Source of the DNA: DASQMT01 sp963839615
Lineage (GTDB): Bacteria > Actinomycetota > Thermoleophilia > Solirubrobacterales > Solirubrobacteraceae
Direction of reading: 5' to 3'
NCBI GenBank assembly: GCA_963839615.1
Contig: CAWIVY010000007.1
Coordinates: 434,001 to 498,000 of the forward strand
DNA: 64,000 nucleotides
The notes beneath the pieces were generated by a model, which searched no databases, was not told the origin of the DNA, and saw only the letters and a list, made by a program, of their open reading frames with translations. A program made the translations under genes and the position numbers. Positions 17,714 to 27,175 of this stretch are shown piece after piece (the stretch's first letter is position 1; each line of letters opens with the position of its first letter).

Positions 17714-19341
17714 CCACCCTCGGCGAGCAGTACAGGGTGCTCGTGGCGGAGGAGATCGCCGACTCGGGCGTCGCGCTGCTGCGCGAGCGCTTCGCGGTCG
17801 ACGTGGGGCTGGGGTGGTCGCGCGAGCAGCTGCTCGACCGGATCGGCGCGTATCACGGGATCGTGATCCGCTCCGCGACGCAACTCGACGCGGAGCTGAT
17901 CGAGCGCGCGGAGCGGTTGCGCGTCATCGGGCGGGCGGGGATCGGCGTGGACAACGTCGACGTCGCGGCGGCGACGAAGCGCGGGATCGTCGTCGCCAAC
18001 GCGCCGCAGTCGAACATCGTCGCCGCGGCGGAGCACACGATCGCCTTGATGCTGGCGCTGGCGCGCAACATCCCGCAGGCGCACGCGTCGCTGACGGCGG
18101 GGCGCTGGGAGCGCTCCGGGTTCGGCGGCGTCGAGGTCTACGAGAAGACGCTGGGGGTGCTCGGGTTCGGCCGGATCGGGCAACTCGTCGCGGCGCGCGC
18201 GCGGGCTTTCGGGATGCGGATCGTGGCCTTCGATCCGTTCGTCTCGGCCGAGCGCTTCCGCGAGCTGGGTGCCGAGCGGGCCGAGACCTCTGGCGACCTC
18301 TACGCGCAGGCGGACTTCATCACGCTGCACCTGCCCAGGACGCCGGAGACGCGCGGCTGGCTGGATGCGGACGCGTTCGCGCAGATGCGCGACGGCGTGC
18401 GGATCGTCAACTGCGCGCGCGGCGAGCTCGTCGACGACGCGGCGCTGAAGGACGCCCTCGACTCGGGCAAGGTCGCAGGTGCCGCGCTGGACGTGTTCCC
18501 GTCCGAGCCGATCACGGACTACCCGCTCTTCGACGGCTATCCGAACGTCGTGGTGACGCCGCATCTCGGGGCCTCGACCGCAGAGGCGCAGGATCGCGCC
18601 GGTGTGCAGACGGCCGAGCAGGTCGTCGCCGCGCTGACCGGCGGCGTGGTCTCGACCGCGGTGAACATCCCCGCGATCTCGGCCGAGGACATGGATGTGC
18701 TCGGTCCGTTCATCCCGCTCGTGGACCGTCTCGCGCGGCTGGCGATGGCGCTCGCCGAGAGCTCGAGCGTCGATCGCGTCGAGGTCGAGTACTTCGGCCG
18801 GATCGCCGAGCGCGACACGCGGCTCCTGACGCTCGCAGTCCTGCAGGGCGTGCTGCGCGGTCACGTCGAGGAGGACGTCAACCTCGTCAACGCCCCGTCG
18901 CTGGCCGACGAGCGCGGGATCGCCGTCTCCGAGCGCTCGGAGACCGTGGCACGCGACTTCACCGACCTCGTGCGGATCTCGATCGTGTCGGGCGAGGACC
19001 GCTACCGCGTCGCCGGCACCGCGCTCGGCCGCCAGGACCGTCCGCACCTGCTCGAGGCATGGGGCCAGCGCTTCAACCTCCAGCTCGAGGAGGGCGGGCA
19101 CATGGCGCTGTTCCGCTACTTCGACCTGCCGGGGATGATGGGCCGCGTCGGCACGGTGCTGGGCGAGCGCGGCGTGAACATCTCCTCGGCCGCGGTCGGC
19201 CGCCAGCCCCCTGTCGCGGACGGCCGCGGCAACGACGTCGCGGTCATGGTGGTGACCACGGACTCGCCCGTGCCGCGCGACGTGGTCGCCGAGATCGCGA
19301 GCTCCGACGGCTTCCTCGCCGGCCGCGCGGTCAGCTTGTAG
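17710..19341 (+). CDS. serA: D-3-phosphoglycerate dehydrogenase
   Basis: A 543-aa first enzyme of serine synthesis, oxidising 3-phosphoglycerate with NAD+. It is the long actinobacterial form: substrate domain, NAD domain with VLGFGRIGQLVA, catalytic Arg in NCARGELVDD, Glu in VFPSEPI and His in TPHLGAST, then an allosteric substrate-binding domain (about 315-455) and a C-terminal ACT domain (about 465-543; FRYFDLPGMMGRVGTVLGERGVNI split around residue 475) that in relatives senses serine. The GTG start overlaps the aminotransferase stop, so the two are coupled. Confidence 0.95.
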   Translation: MTTLGEQYRVLVAEEIADSGVALLRERFAVDVGLGWSREQLLDRIGAYHGIVIRSATQLDAELIERAERLRVIGRAGIGVDNVDVAAATKRGIVVANAPQSNIVAAAEHTIALMLALARNIPQAHASLTAGRWERSGFGGVEVYEKTLGVLGFGRIGQLVAARARAFGMRIVAFDPFVSAERFRELGAERAETSGDLYAQADFITLHLPRTPETRGWLDADAFAQMRDGVRIVNCARGELVDDAALKDALDSGKVAGAALDVFPSEPITDYPLFDGYPNVVVTPHLGASTAEAQDRAGVQTAEQVVAALTGGVVSTAVNIPAISAEDMDVLGPFIPLVDRLARLAMALAESSSVDRVEVEYFGRIAERDTRLLTLAVLQGVLRGHVEEDVNLVNAPSLADERGIAVSERSETVARDFTDLVRISIVSGEDRYRVAGTALGRQDRPHLLEAWGQRFNLQLEEGGHMALFRYFDLPGMMGRVGTVLGERGVNISSAAVGRQPPVADGRGNDVAVMVVTTDSPVPRDVVAEIASSDGFLAGRAVSL

Positions 19342-19356
19342 GGTGGGATTCGCCCT

Positions 19357-19608
19357 CTACTGGGACTGCGACTGGGCGCTCGGGTAGCAGCGCTCCATCA
19401 TGTCCCAGAGGCCGGAGCGGCGCAGCTCGGCCTCGAAGTACCAATCCGGGGCGCTCGCGGGGATCCGCTCCTGCCGTACCTGCCTGACGCTCGTCTCGCC
19501 CGCGGGGTAGAGGTGCTCGACGAGGCGTGTTCGCAGGTGATCGAGCTCCTCCGGGGCCTCCTGGGCGCGGCGGAGCTTGGCGAGGTGGTGTTCGACGATC
19601 TTCTTCAT
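19357..19608 (-). CDS. 83-aa hypothetical protein
   Basis: I do not recognise it. The 83 residues are mostly charged and helical (HHLAKLRRAQEAPEELDHL), with a Trp/Tyr-containing middle (PDWYFEAEL) and a SQSQ tail; there is no signal peptide or membrane helix. Its ATG overlaps the stop of the upstream NAD(P)-binding protein by one base (TGATG), so it is translated as the second gene of a two-gene unit. It is convergent with serA (15 bp). Confidence 0.6.
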   Translation of the reverse strand: MKKIVEHHLAKLRRAQEAPEELDHLRTRLVEHLYPAGETSVRQVRQERIPASAPDWYFEAELRRSGLWDMMERCYPSAQSQSQ

Positions 19609-20249
19609 CAGCCGAGGGAGCGGACGGCTTCTCTTGCTTCAGTCTCTCCGCTGAACACCTCGAACGTCAAGCCGATCGTTCCCGGAGCTTGCAGGGTCTC
19701 CGCCAGCACGAGCGCAACGTCGTCGCGCGGAACCGGCCCACGGCGGCCAAGTTCCGTCGAGACATCCACGAGGCCGGTGCCGGGATCGTCCTGCAGGCTC
19801 CCGGGCCGCACGATCGTCCAGTCGAGACTGCTCGCGGCGACGCGGGCGTCGGCCTCGGCCTTCGCTTGCAGGTACGGCCGCATCGCCTCGGGCCCGGCAT
19901 CCGGCGCGTGTGCCCCGATCGAGGAGACGATCACGAAGCGCGCCACGCCGAGCGCCTCGGCCGCCTCGACGCACTTCACCGCGGCGCCGAGGTCGACGGT
20001 GCGCTTGCGCTCGGCGCCCGACCCGGGCCCGGCGCCCGCCGCGAAGACGATCGCGTCGGCGCCGGCCACGTGGGGGGCGACGTCATCGCGCTCGAGATCG
20101 CAGACCACCGCGACGCCGCCGTCGGCCTCGATGTCGGCCGCCTGGTCGGGGTTGCGGATCAGCCCGCGTGCCGCATGTCCGTCGCGCGCGAGCAGGCGGA
20201 TCAGCCGCCGCGCGATCTTTCCGTGGCCACCCGCGATCAGCACATCCAT
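19608..20249 (-). CDS. NAD(P)-binding SDR-type protein (NmrA/SDR_a5-like)
   Basis: A 213-aa atypical short-chain dehydrogenase. The nucleotide motif is GGHGKIARRL at residues 7-16, and VIVSSIGAH and YLQAKAEAD correspond to the catalytic Ser/Tyr region, although the classical YxxxK is shifted to YLQAKAE. Such proteins act as NAD(P)H-dependent reductases or redox sensors; the substrate is unknown. A TAGCCT hexamer lies seven bases before the ATG, suggesting a leaderless transcript shared with the 83-aa gene. Confidence 0.8.
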   Translation of the reverse strand: MDVLIAGGHGKIARRLIRLLARDGHAARGLIRNPDQAADIEADGGVAVVCDLERDDVAPHVAGADAIVFAAGAGPGSGAERKRTVDLGAAVKCVEAAEALGVARFVIVSSIGAHAPDAGPEAMRPYLQAKAEADARVAASSLDWTIVRPGSLQDDPGTGLVDVSTELGRRGPVPRDDVALVLAETLQAPGTIGLTFEVFSGETEAREAVRSLG

Positions 20250-20256
20250 GGACTCG

Positions 20257-20262
20257 AGGCTA
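20257..20262 (-). promoter_or_regulatory. candidate -10 element of the NAD(P)-binding protein gene
   Basis: Read on the minus strand this is TAGCCT, seven bases before the ATG at 20249, with no Shine-Dalgarno between. Confidence 0.4.
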
Positions 20263-20270
20263 GCGCCTCG

Positions 20271-21647
20271 CTAGCGCACGATGTGCAGCCCCAGCAGCCG
20301 CGGCACCGCCGCGATCCCGGCGGTGACGAGGTCGGGCTTCCGGCCGGCCTCCTCGGCCGCCTCCTTGCGCACGAGCGCGCGCCGGATCAGCGCTGCGCCG
20401 GCGATACGCAACGGCTCGGGCGGCACGCGCCGGGGTTGCGGGTCGACGAACGGGAGCCGGGTCACCGCATCGCGCCGGTCGAGCGCGAGCGCCGCCAGCG
20501 TGCGGCCGAACAGGTGCGACGGGCCGACGCCGTTGCCGGTGTAGCCGAACGCGGCCCACGCGGGGACGGCGCGGAGGCCGACGATCGCGGGACGGTGCGT
20601 GGGGGAGACGTCGATCGGCCCGCCCCATGCGTGCGCCATGCGGCGCCCGGCGAGCTGGGGGAACCAGCGCAGCAGGTCCGTGCGGACCTGGGCGACGACC
20701 TGGTGATCGACCTCCATGCGCCCGACCGGGCGGGCGCCGGCGGCCATCCTCCCGCCCGCCCAGCCGAACACGATCCGCCCGTCGCGCGTGGTGCGCGTGT
20801 AGTGCAGAAGCGCGCGCCCGTCTGTGATCGCCTCGCCGCCGTCCCAGCCGAGCTGCTCGATCACGTCGGGCACGGGCTCGGTGCAGACGATGTGGCTGGA
20901 CGAGACGGTGAGCCGGTTGCGCAGCGGCTCGAGCGTGCCGCTGGACGCGCAGACGGCGAAGACGGCGGTCCGCGCGCGCACCTGCCCGCTCGCGGTCCGC
21001 ACGGAGACGCCCTCGGGCGCGGGCCGCATGCCGGTCACCCGGCTGCCCTCGTGGATCCGGGCGCCGCGGGCCAGCAGGCGCTCGCGCAGGCCGAACACAA
21101 GCCGCGCCGGATGCACCGTCGCCGCCGCGGGCACGAAGACGCCCGGCCGGAAGACCGGCGAGTCGCAGTGCTCGCGCGCCTGTTCCGCGCTCCGGGCGAG
21201 CACCGTGCTGCCGTCGATCGCCTCGACCCCGACGGCCCCGTCCTGCGCCGGAGCCGTCGACACCACGAGCTCGCCGCCCTTGCGATACCACGCATCGACG
21301 CCCTCGGCCTCGCACCACGCCCCGACAGCGTCCACGGTCTCGCGCGCGGCCGCCACCCACGCCTCGGCGCCCGCGTCGCCGTAGTCGCTCCGCAGCGCCG
21401 GCAGGGAGAGGTCCATGCCCGTCACGAAGCCGCCGTTGCGCCCGCTCGGGCCATGGCCGCAGCGGCCGCTCTCGAGCACCACGACGTCCGCGTCCGGCTC
21501 GGCATCGAGCACGTGCCAGGCGGTCCAGAGCCCGGTGAAGCCGCCGCCCACGACGACGACGTCCGCGCGGTGATCGCCCTCGAGCGCGGCGAGCACCTCA
21601 GGAGGGCCCGCGTCGGCGATCCAGAAGCCGTGCGCGTCGTGCAGCAT
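20271..21647 (-). CDS. FAD-dependent amine oxidoreductase (DAO family, PuuB-like)
   Basis: A 458-aa flavoprotein of the D-amino-acid oxidase/glycine oxidase superfamily. The dinucleotide motif VVVVGGGFTGLWTAWHVL is at about residue 30, the flavin region CGHGPSGRNGGFV follows, and GYTGNGVGPSHLFGR near the C-terminus is the closing FAD motif. The closest functional idea is gamma-glutamylputrescine oxidase, because the gene is the last of an operon with a polyamine ABC transporter and an acetylpolyamine deacetylase-like protein. The ATG overlaps the deacetylase stop by one base (TGATG). Other amino-acid substrates cannot be excluded. Confidence 0.82.
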   Translation of the reverse strand: MLHDAHGFWIADAGPPEVLAALEGDHRADVVVVGGGFTGLWTAWHVLDAEPDADVVVLESGRCGHGPSGRNGGFVTGMDLSLPALRSDYGDAGAEAWVAAARETVDAVGAWCEAEGVDAWYRKGGELVVSTAPAQDGAVGVEAIDGSTVLARSAEQAREHCDSPVFRPGVFVPAAATVHPARLVFGLRERLLARGARIHEGSRVTGMRPAPEGVSVRTASGQVRARTAVFAVCASSGTLEPLRNRLTVSSSHIVCTEPVPDVIEQLGWDGGEAITDGRALLHYTRTTRDGRIVFGWAGGRMAAGARPVGRMEVDHQVVAQVRTDLLRWFPQLAGRRMAHAWGGPIDVSPTHRPAIVGLRAVPAWAAFGYTGNGVGPSHLFGRTLAALALDRRDAVTRLPFVDPQPRRVPPEPLRIAGAALIRRALVRKEAAEEAGRKPDLVTAGIAAVPRLLGLHIVR

Positions 21648-22726
21648 CAGACGTGGACGCTCGCTGCGGCCGCGACGGCGGCGCGCTCGACCTCGCGCAG
21701 CGCCTGCGGCACATCGACCCCGACGGGGTCGTGCCCGAAGCTCGGCGCGACTCCGGCGAGGCCCTCGAGGATCGCGAGGTTGGCCAGCGGCAGGTGGAGC
21801 AGGGAGTAGCCGCCCTCGAGCATCGCCACGAGCCGTCCGCCGCACAGCTCGGCGGCGACGTCGACGGCACGGTCGGCCAGCGCGCGGAACCCCGGCACGG
21901 TGAGCGACATGCGCCCGAGCGGGTCGGTCGCGGAGGCGTCCTGGCCGGCGCCGATCAGCAGCAGCTCGGGGCCGAAGGCGCGCAGGGCCGGCTCCACGAC
22001 GTGCTCGAACGCGTGCGCGTAGCCGTCGTCCCCGGTGCCCGCGGGCAGCGGTACGTTGACGTTGGCCTCGCCGCCGCTGTCCAGCCCGCCGGTGTGGGCG
22101 GGGTACAGGCCGTCCTGGTGCAGCGAGATCGTCAGCACCGAAGGGTCGTCGCGGAAGATGTCCTCGGTCCCGTTGCCGTGGTGCACGTCCCAGTCGACGA
22201 TCGCCACGCGCTCCAGGCCGCGCTCGCGCTGGGCCCAGCGCGCCGCGACCGCCGTGTTGTTGAAGAGGCAGAAGCCCATCGCGGCCTCGCGCTCGGCATG
22301 GTGCCCGGGCGGGCGCAGCAGCGCGAACGCGTTGTCGACCGTCCCGTCGAGCACGGCGCCGACGGCGGCGATCAGGCCGCCGGCGGCCAGCAGCATCGCG
22401 TCCTGCGTGCCCGGACCGGTCCAGGCATCGCCGCCGAGCTCGACGGGCTCCGGGCGCTCCGCGGCCGCGAGCACGCGCGCCACGTGCGCGTCCGAGTGCG
22501 CGAGGCGCAGCTCGTCCGCGGTCGCCGGGCGCGCCTCGAGCTCGGTCAGCCAGTCCAGCGCGCCGCTCCCCTCGAGCACGCTCCGCGTCAGGCTCAGGCG
22601 CTCCGGGCGCTCGAACGCCTCGATCGTCGCCCACTCCGGCAGCGTCCCGAAGGCGACGCCGCCGGGCGGGTTGACATGGGCGAGGCAGCGCGCGTCGTAG
22701 ACGACGCCGGTCCGGCGCTCGGCCAC
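21647..22726 (-). CDS. histone-deacetylase family protein, likely acetylpolyamine amidohydrolase
   Basis: A 359-aa Zn-dependent deacetylase of the HDAC/AcuC/AphA family. It has the active-site LRPPGHHAE pair of histidines, Zn ligands Asp and His in VDWDVHHGNGTEDIF, a third ligand in GAGQDASATDPLG, and the loop LEGGYSL. Bacterial members include acetylpolyamine amidohydrolases, which free polyamines from N-acetyl forms. Its place between potC and an amine oxidoreductase supports that role. The GTG start is one base from the potC stop. Confidence 0.85.
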   Translation of the reverse strand: MAERRTGVVYDARCLAHVNPPGGVAFGTLPEWATIEAFERPERLSLTRSVLEGSGALDWLTELEARPATADELRLAHSDAHVARVLAAAERPEPVELGGDAWTGPGTQDAMLLAAGGLIAAVGAVLDGTVDNAFALLRPPGHHAEREAAMGFCLFNNTAVAARWAQRERGLERVAIVDWDVHHGNGTEDIFRDDPSVLTISLHQDGLYPAHTGGLDSGGEANVNVPLPAGTGDDGYAHAFEHVVEPALRAFGPELLLIGAGQDASATDPLGRMSLTVPGFRALADRAVDVAAELCGGRLVAMLEGGYSLLHLPLANLAILEGLAGVAPSFGHDPVGVDVPQALREVERAAVAAAASVHV

Positions 22727-22727
22727 C

Positions 22728-23714
22728 CTACGCGCCCTCGCCGGTCAGCGAGAGCCCGGCGCTTCCCTGGGTGCGGGCGCTGCGGCGCAGGATCAGCGCG
22801 ACGCTGCCGAGACCGATCAGCGTGACGCCGAGCATCATCGTCGCGGCCGCGTTGAGATCGGGGCTGAGGCCGAAGCGCAGCCCGGACAGGATCCGCAGCG
22901 GCCAGGTGTCGTTGCCGGCGCCCGCGGTGAAGTTCGAGATCACCACGTCGTCGAAGGAGAACGTGAACGAGAGCATCGCCCCGGCGAGGATCGCGGGGGC
23001 GAGCCGCGGCAGCGTGACCTGGCGGAACGTCGCGAGCGCGGACGCGCCGAGATCCATGCTCGCCTCCTCCAGCGACGAGCCCATCGACACGAAGCGGGCG
23101 CGCACCACGAGCAGCACGAGCGACGCGTTGAACACCGTGTGGGCGATGAACATCGTCACGAGGCCGAGCTCGAAGCCGACGTTGACGAAGAAGATCAGCG
23201 ACGCGACGGCGATCACGAGCTCGGGCACCACGAGCGTGAGGAACACGAGCACGTCGAACGGATTGCGGATGCGGCGGCTGACCCGTGACAGCGCCAGCGC
23301 GGCGGCGGTCCCGAAGACGGTCGCGATGATCGCGGAGGCGACCGCGATCTGCAGCGAGCGCTTGATCGAATCGGTGATCGATTCGTCCTCGAGCGCGCGG
23401 CTGAACGGCCTGAGCGAGAAGCCGGCGAACTCGGCCACGTTCGTGCCCGAGTTGAACGCGTAGATCACGACCACGAGGATCGGGAAGAAGAGGAACGCGT
23501 AGACCAGCGCGCTGAAACCCCCGAGCAGCTTCGGCAGTGGCAAGAGCCGCGGGACGAGCACGATCGCGGCCACGCCGAGCACGCCGGCGATCAGCCCGCG
23601 TGTCGACACCCCGCCGCCCGCGAGGCTGGACAGGAGCGCGACGACGGCGATCAGGCCGGCGACGAAGCACAGTGCGCCGAGGAATGCACCCACCTTGCGC
23701 AGCGGCTCAGGCAC
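22728..23714 (-). CDS. potC: spermidine/putrescine ABC transporter permease
   Basis: A 328-aa inner-membrane permease, with two extra N-terminal helices before the usual BPD_transp_1 core. The EAA loop that docks on the ATPase is seen as EEASMDLGASALATFRQVTLP. It forms the translocation pore with PotB. The GTG start lies inside the end of potB (8-bp overlap). Confidence 0.88.
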   Translation of the reverse strand: MPEPLRKVGAFLGALCFVAGLIAVVALLSSLAGGGVSTRGLIAGVLGVAAIVLVPRLLPLPKLLGGFSALVYAFLFFPILVVVIYAFNSGTNVAEFAGFSLRPFSRALEDESITDSIKRSLQIAVASAIIATVFGTAAALALSRVSRRIRNPFDVLVFLTLVVPELVIAVASLIFFVNVGFELGLVTMFIAHTVFNASLVLLVVRARFVSMGSSLEEASMDLGASALATFRQVTLPRLAPAILAGAMLSFTFSFDDVVISNFTAGAGNDTWPLRILSGLRFGLSPDLNAAATMMLGVTLIGLGSVALILRRSARTQGSAGLSLTGEGA

Positions 23715-24789
23715 CGTACTCCTGCTCCGTGCGCGTCGAGAGGTAGAGGTAGAGCGCGACGAAGAACGACAGCGAGCCCATCACGAGCACCGCGAGCGCG
23801 GAGCCCAGCGCGTAGTCCTGCGCCTCGAGGAACAGGCGCTGGACGACGTTGCCGATGAAGTCGACGCGCCCGCCGCCGAGCACGAGCGGGATCACGTACT
23901 CGCCCATCATCGGGATGAAGACGAGCAGCGTGCCCGTGATCAGGCCCGGCGCGGTCAGCCGCAGCGTGATCTGGCGGAACGCCGACCACTGCGTCGCGCC
24001 GAGGTCGGTCGCCGCGTCGACCAGCTTCCAGTCCATCCGCTCGAGCGTGGCGTAGAGCGGCAGCACGAACAGCGGCAGGTAGTTGTAGACGAGCCCGAAC
24101 TGGATCGCCGTGGTCGTGTTGAGGACCTCGAGCGGGCCGTCGGTGAGGCCGATCGACTGCAGCCAGTCCGACAGGAAGAACTCGGGCGAGAGCACGATCG
24201 TGAACGAGTAGGTCCGGATCAGGAACGACGTCCAGAACGGGACGATGATCAGCGCCAGGAAGAGGCCGCGGCGGTGCTCGGGCGCGTAGCGCACGATCCA
24301 GTAGGTGAGCGGATAGCCGACGAGGATGATCAGCAGCGTCCCGATCGCGGCGGTGCGCAGCGTGCGCAGGTACACGTCGATGTAGAGCGGGTCCAGCGCG
24401 GCCTCGAAGTTGCCGAGGTCGAAGCCGTACTCGACCCCGCCGAAGCCCACCGGCGTGGCGACGGAGAACAGCAGCAGGAAGCACATCGGGACGACGAAGA
24501 ACGCGCAGTAGAACCCCAACGACGGAAGCGCGAGGTGGAAGGGGTAGCTCGTGTGCTCGGTCGCCTGGGCGCGCGTCAGGCGCCGGATCGCGGCGCCGCC
24601 GAACACGAACAGCGGCAGCGACGCGAGCAGCAGCGCGACGCTCGGGGCCAGTCCCAGCCCGAGCGTCCCGAGCTGCGTGTAGATGCCGACCGCGACGGCC
24701 AGCATCAGGAAGCCGGCGGCCGCACCGGCCACGCGGCCGCGCGGTTGCGCGGCCGCAGGCTCGGCGCTGGTCGCCTCGGCCACCGCCAT
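23707..24789 (-). CDS. potB: spermidine/putrescine ABC transporter permease
   Basis: A 360-aa permease partner of PotC. After an N-terminal extension with two hydrophobic stretches come about six helices. The EAA loop is VDAATDLGATQWSAFRQITL near residue 265, and IPMMGEYVIPLVLGG is typical of PotB. It starts two bases after the potD stop and overlaps potC, so the four transporter genes form one transcript. Confidence 0.9.
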   Translation of the reverse strand: MAVAEATSAEPAAAQPRGRVAGAAAGFLMLAVAVGIYTQLGTLGLGLAPSVALLLASLPLFVFGGAAIRRLTRAQATEHTSYPFHLALPSLGFYCAFFVVPMCFLLLFSVATPVGFGGVEYGFDLGNFEAALDPLYIDVYLRTLRTAAIGTLLIILVGYPLTYWIVRYAPEHRRGLFLALIIVPFWTSFLIRTYSFTIVLSPEFFLSDWLQSIGLTDGPLEVLNTTTAIQFGLVYNYLPLFVLPLYATLERMDWKLVDAATDLGATQWSAFRQITLRLTAPGLITGTLLVFIPMMGEYVIPLVLGGGRVDFIGNVVQRLFLEAQDYALGSALAVLVMGSLSFFVALYLYLSTRTEQEYGA

Positions 24790-24791
24790 CC

Positions 24792-26015
24792 TCAGGCGGC
24801 CTTGAACTCCGTGTAGGCCCGGTTGCGCTGCTGGAGGCTCTTCGCGGTCTCGATCTGGGACTCGTAGCCCTGGATCTGCTCGCTCGAGATGTTGATCACG
24901 GGGTCGTTCGCGAGGTCCTCCTCCACGCCCTGGATGCCCTCCACCGGCACGGGGTACTGGTGGTAGTTCATCTCACGGCCCGCTGCGGCCGGCTCGAGCA
25001 CGTAGTTGATCCACTTGTGCGCGGCCACGGGATGTTCGGCGTCGACCGGGATCACCCAGTTGTCGACCCAGTACTCCGTGTTGCCCTCGGGCACCAGGAA
25101 GATCATCTCGCGGTCCTTCTTCGCCAGCGCCTCGATCGCGCGCCGGATGTCGGCGTTCCAGCCCATGCCGAAGTCGATCTCGCCGCGGGTCGCCTTCTCG
25201 ATGAACGTCGAGCTGATCGTGTCGACGTTCGGCTTGACGTCGACCAGCAGCTGCTTGGCCTCGTCGATCTCGCTCTGCTCCTCGGTGTTGATCGAGTATC
25301 CGAGCGCGGCGAGCGCCATCGCCATGACCTGCGTGCCGCCTTCGAGGAAGTTGACGCGCAGGTCCTTGAACTTGGGCGTCTTGAGCAGGTCGAAGCATTC
25401 CGCGATCGTCTTCGGCGACTCCGAGACCTTGTCCGTCAGCCAGTAGAAGCTCGTGATGCCGTAGTCCTTCGGCACGGAGTACTTGTTGCCCGGGTCGTAG
25501 TCGACCTTCGTGAACGCGGGCGTGAGGTTCTTGAGGTTCGGGATCAGCTCGTGCGTGAGCGGCATGATCAGATCGAGGTCGGCCATCGTCTTGACGGCGT
25601 ATCCCGTCGGGGAGATCACGTCGTACTTGGCGCCGCCGGCGCGCAGCTTGGCGAGGATCTCGTCGTTCGAGCCGAAGCCCGAGACCTTGACCTTGGGGCC
25701 GACCTCCTTCTGGTAGCCCTTGTAGTTGGCCGGGGCGGAGTAGTCGACCCAGTTCGCGAGCAGCAGGTCGCCGTCCTCGACCTTCCCGTCGGCCGGGGTC
25801 GGCGGCTTGCCCGCCTCGTCCTCGCCGCCGCCTCCGCCTCCGCCGCCTCCGCCTCCGCTGCTGTCGGAGGTCGAGCCACCACACCCGGCGAGATAAGCAG
25901 CCGCGGCTGCCCCGCCGCCGGCGATCAGCGCCTGGCGCCGGGTGATCATCTGCTCGATTGCGGCGCGCCGGTGCTCGGGTACCAGGATGTTCAGCTCGTC
26001 AGGTCGGTCGGGCAT
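24792..26015 (-). CDS. potD: polyamine ABC transporter substrate-binding lipoprotein
   Basis: A 407-aa extracellular binding protein. The signal sequence has a twin-arginine motif (TRRQAL, about 26-31) and a lipobox LAGC near residue 45, so it is probably a Tat-exported lipoprotein. A run of 11 glycines follows as a flexible tether, then a periplasmic-binding fold with ANWVDYSAP and KDYGITSFYW typical of PotD/PotF. Ligand identity (putrescine or spermidine) is inferred from family and operon. The start leaves a 24-residue cytosolic lead before the RR motif, which is long but seen in Tat substrates. Confidence 0.88.
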   Translation of the reverse strand: MPDRPDELNILVPEHRRAAIEQMITRRQALIAGGGAAAAAYLAGCGGSTSDSSGGGGGGGGGGGEDEAGKPPTPADGKVEDGDLLLANWVDYSAPANYKGYQKEVGPKVKVSGFGSNDEILAKLRAGGAKYDVISPTGYAVKTMADLDLIMPLTHELIPNLKNLTPAFTKVDYDPGNKYSVPKDYGITSFYWLTDKVSESPKTIAECFDLLKTPKFKDLRVNFLEGGTQVMAMALAALGYSINTEEQSEIDEAKQLLVDVKPNVDTISSTFIEKATRGEIDFGMGWNADIRRAIEALAKKDREMIFLVPEGNTEYWVDNWVIPVDAEHPVAAHKWINYVLEPAAAGREMNYHQYPVPVEGIQGVEEDLANDPVINISSEQIQGYESQIETAKSLQQRNRAYTEFKAA

Positions 26016-26036
26016 TGTGTCCGTTCCTTTCGTGGA

Positions 26037-27167
26037 TCAGGCCTGTACTTCGACGGGAGTGGCGGCGGCGTCCTCGGCCGAGCCGTCGGCGGGGCCGAGC
26101 AGCAGCGCGGCGGTCGGGCCCCAGGCGAGCCCGACCTTGTCGCCGGGGCTGGTCTCCTCGAGGTGCTCGTCGCCGGAGCGTCGCTGGAGGGCGACGACCT
26201 CGTCGCCCGACTCGAGCCGCGCGACGATCTGGACGTGGTGGCCGAGCACCATCACCGTCAGGCAGGTGGCCGGGGCGCCCTCGCCGCTCGCGTCGGCGTG
26301 CACCTCCTCGGGCCGGACGCCGATCCGCACGCGGTCGCCGACGGGCGCCTCGTGGACGACGCGGCCGATCCCGAAGCGTGCCTCGCCGACGGCGCAGACG
26401 AGCTTGTCGCCGTCGCGCTCCAGCGTGCCCTCGAGGTGGTTCATGTCGCCGATGAAGTCGGCCACGAAGGGCGTCGCGGGGCGGTCGTAGATCTCAGAGG
26501 GAGCGGCGAGCTGGTCGATGTGGCCCGCGTTCATGACGGCGATCCGGTCGGCCATCGCCATCGCCTCCTCCTGGTCGTGCGTGACCACGATGAACGTGAT
26601 GCCGACGTCGCGCTGGATGCGCTTGAGCTCGACCTGCATCGCCTTGCGCAGCTTGAGGTCGAGCGCGCCGAGCGGCTCGTCGAGCAGCAGCACCTTCGGC
26701 TTCATCACGAGAGCGCGCGCGAGCGCGACGCGCTGCTGCATGCCGCCGGAGAGCTCGGAGGGCTTGGCCTGCTCGCGCCCGGTGAGGCGGACGAGCTCGA
26801 GCGACTCGCCGGCCTGGCGGTAGCGGTCCTCCTTGCCGACCTTGCGCTGCTTGAGCCCGTAGGCGACGTTGTCGAGCACGCTCATGTGCGGGAACAGCGC
26901 GTAGGCCTGGAAGACGGTGTTGACGTTGCGTTTGTTCGGCGGGATCCCGACCGTGGAGCGCCCGTCGATCTCGATCTCGCCCTCGGTCGGCTCGTCGAAG
27001 CCGGCGATCATCCGCAGGGTCGTCGTCTTGCCGCAGCCGGACGGGCCCAGCAGCGCCAGGAACTCGCCGGGCTGCACCTCGAGGTCGATGCGATCGACCG
27101 CGACGAGCTCCCCGTACTTCTTCGTGACGCCGCGCAGGACGACGTCCGGACCGCCCCCTCTCTCCAT
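26037..27167 (-). CDS. potA: polyamine ABC transporter ATP-binding protein
   Basis: A 376-aa ABC ATPase. Walker A is GPSGCGKTT, the signature is LSGGMQQRVALARA, Walker B LLLDEPLGALD and the switch His in VVTHDQEEA. A C-terminal TOBE_2 regulatory domain covers about residues 285-350. First gene of the operon potA-potD-potB-potC-deacetylase-oxidoreductase. The ATG at 27167 gives MERGGG and lies eight bases behind a good -10 hexamer; the frame stays open further upstream, but without homology. Confidence 0.93.
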   Translation of the reverse strand: MERGGGPDVVLRGVTKKYGELVAVDRIDLEVQPGEFLALLGPSGCGKTTTLRMIAGFDEPTEGEIEIDGRSTVGIPPNKRNVNTVFQAYALFPHMSVLDNVAYGLKQRKVGKEDRYRQAGESLELVRLTGREQAKPSELSGGMQQRVALARALVMKPKVLLLDEPLGALDLKLRKAMQVELKRIQRDVGITFIVVTHDQEEAMAMADRIAVMNAGHIDQLAAPSEIYDRPATPFVADFIGDMNHLEGTLERDGDKLVCAVGEARFGIGRVVHEAPVGDRVRIGVRPEEVHADASGEGAPATCLTVMVLGHHVQIVARLESGDEVVALQRRSGDEHLEETSPGDKVGLAWGPTAALLLGPADGSAEDAAATPVEVQA

Positions 27168-27175
27168 GTGGGCGG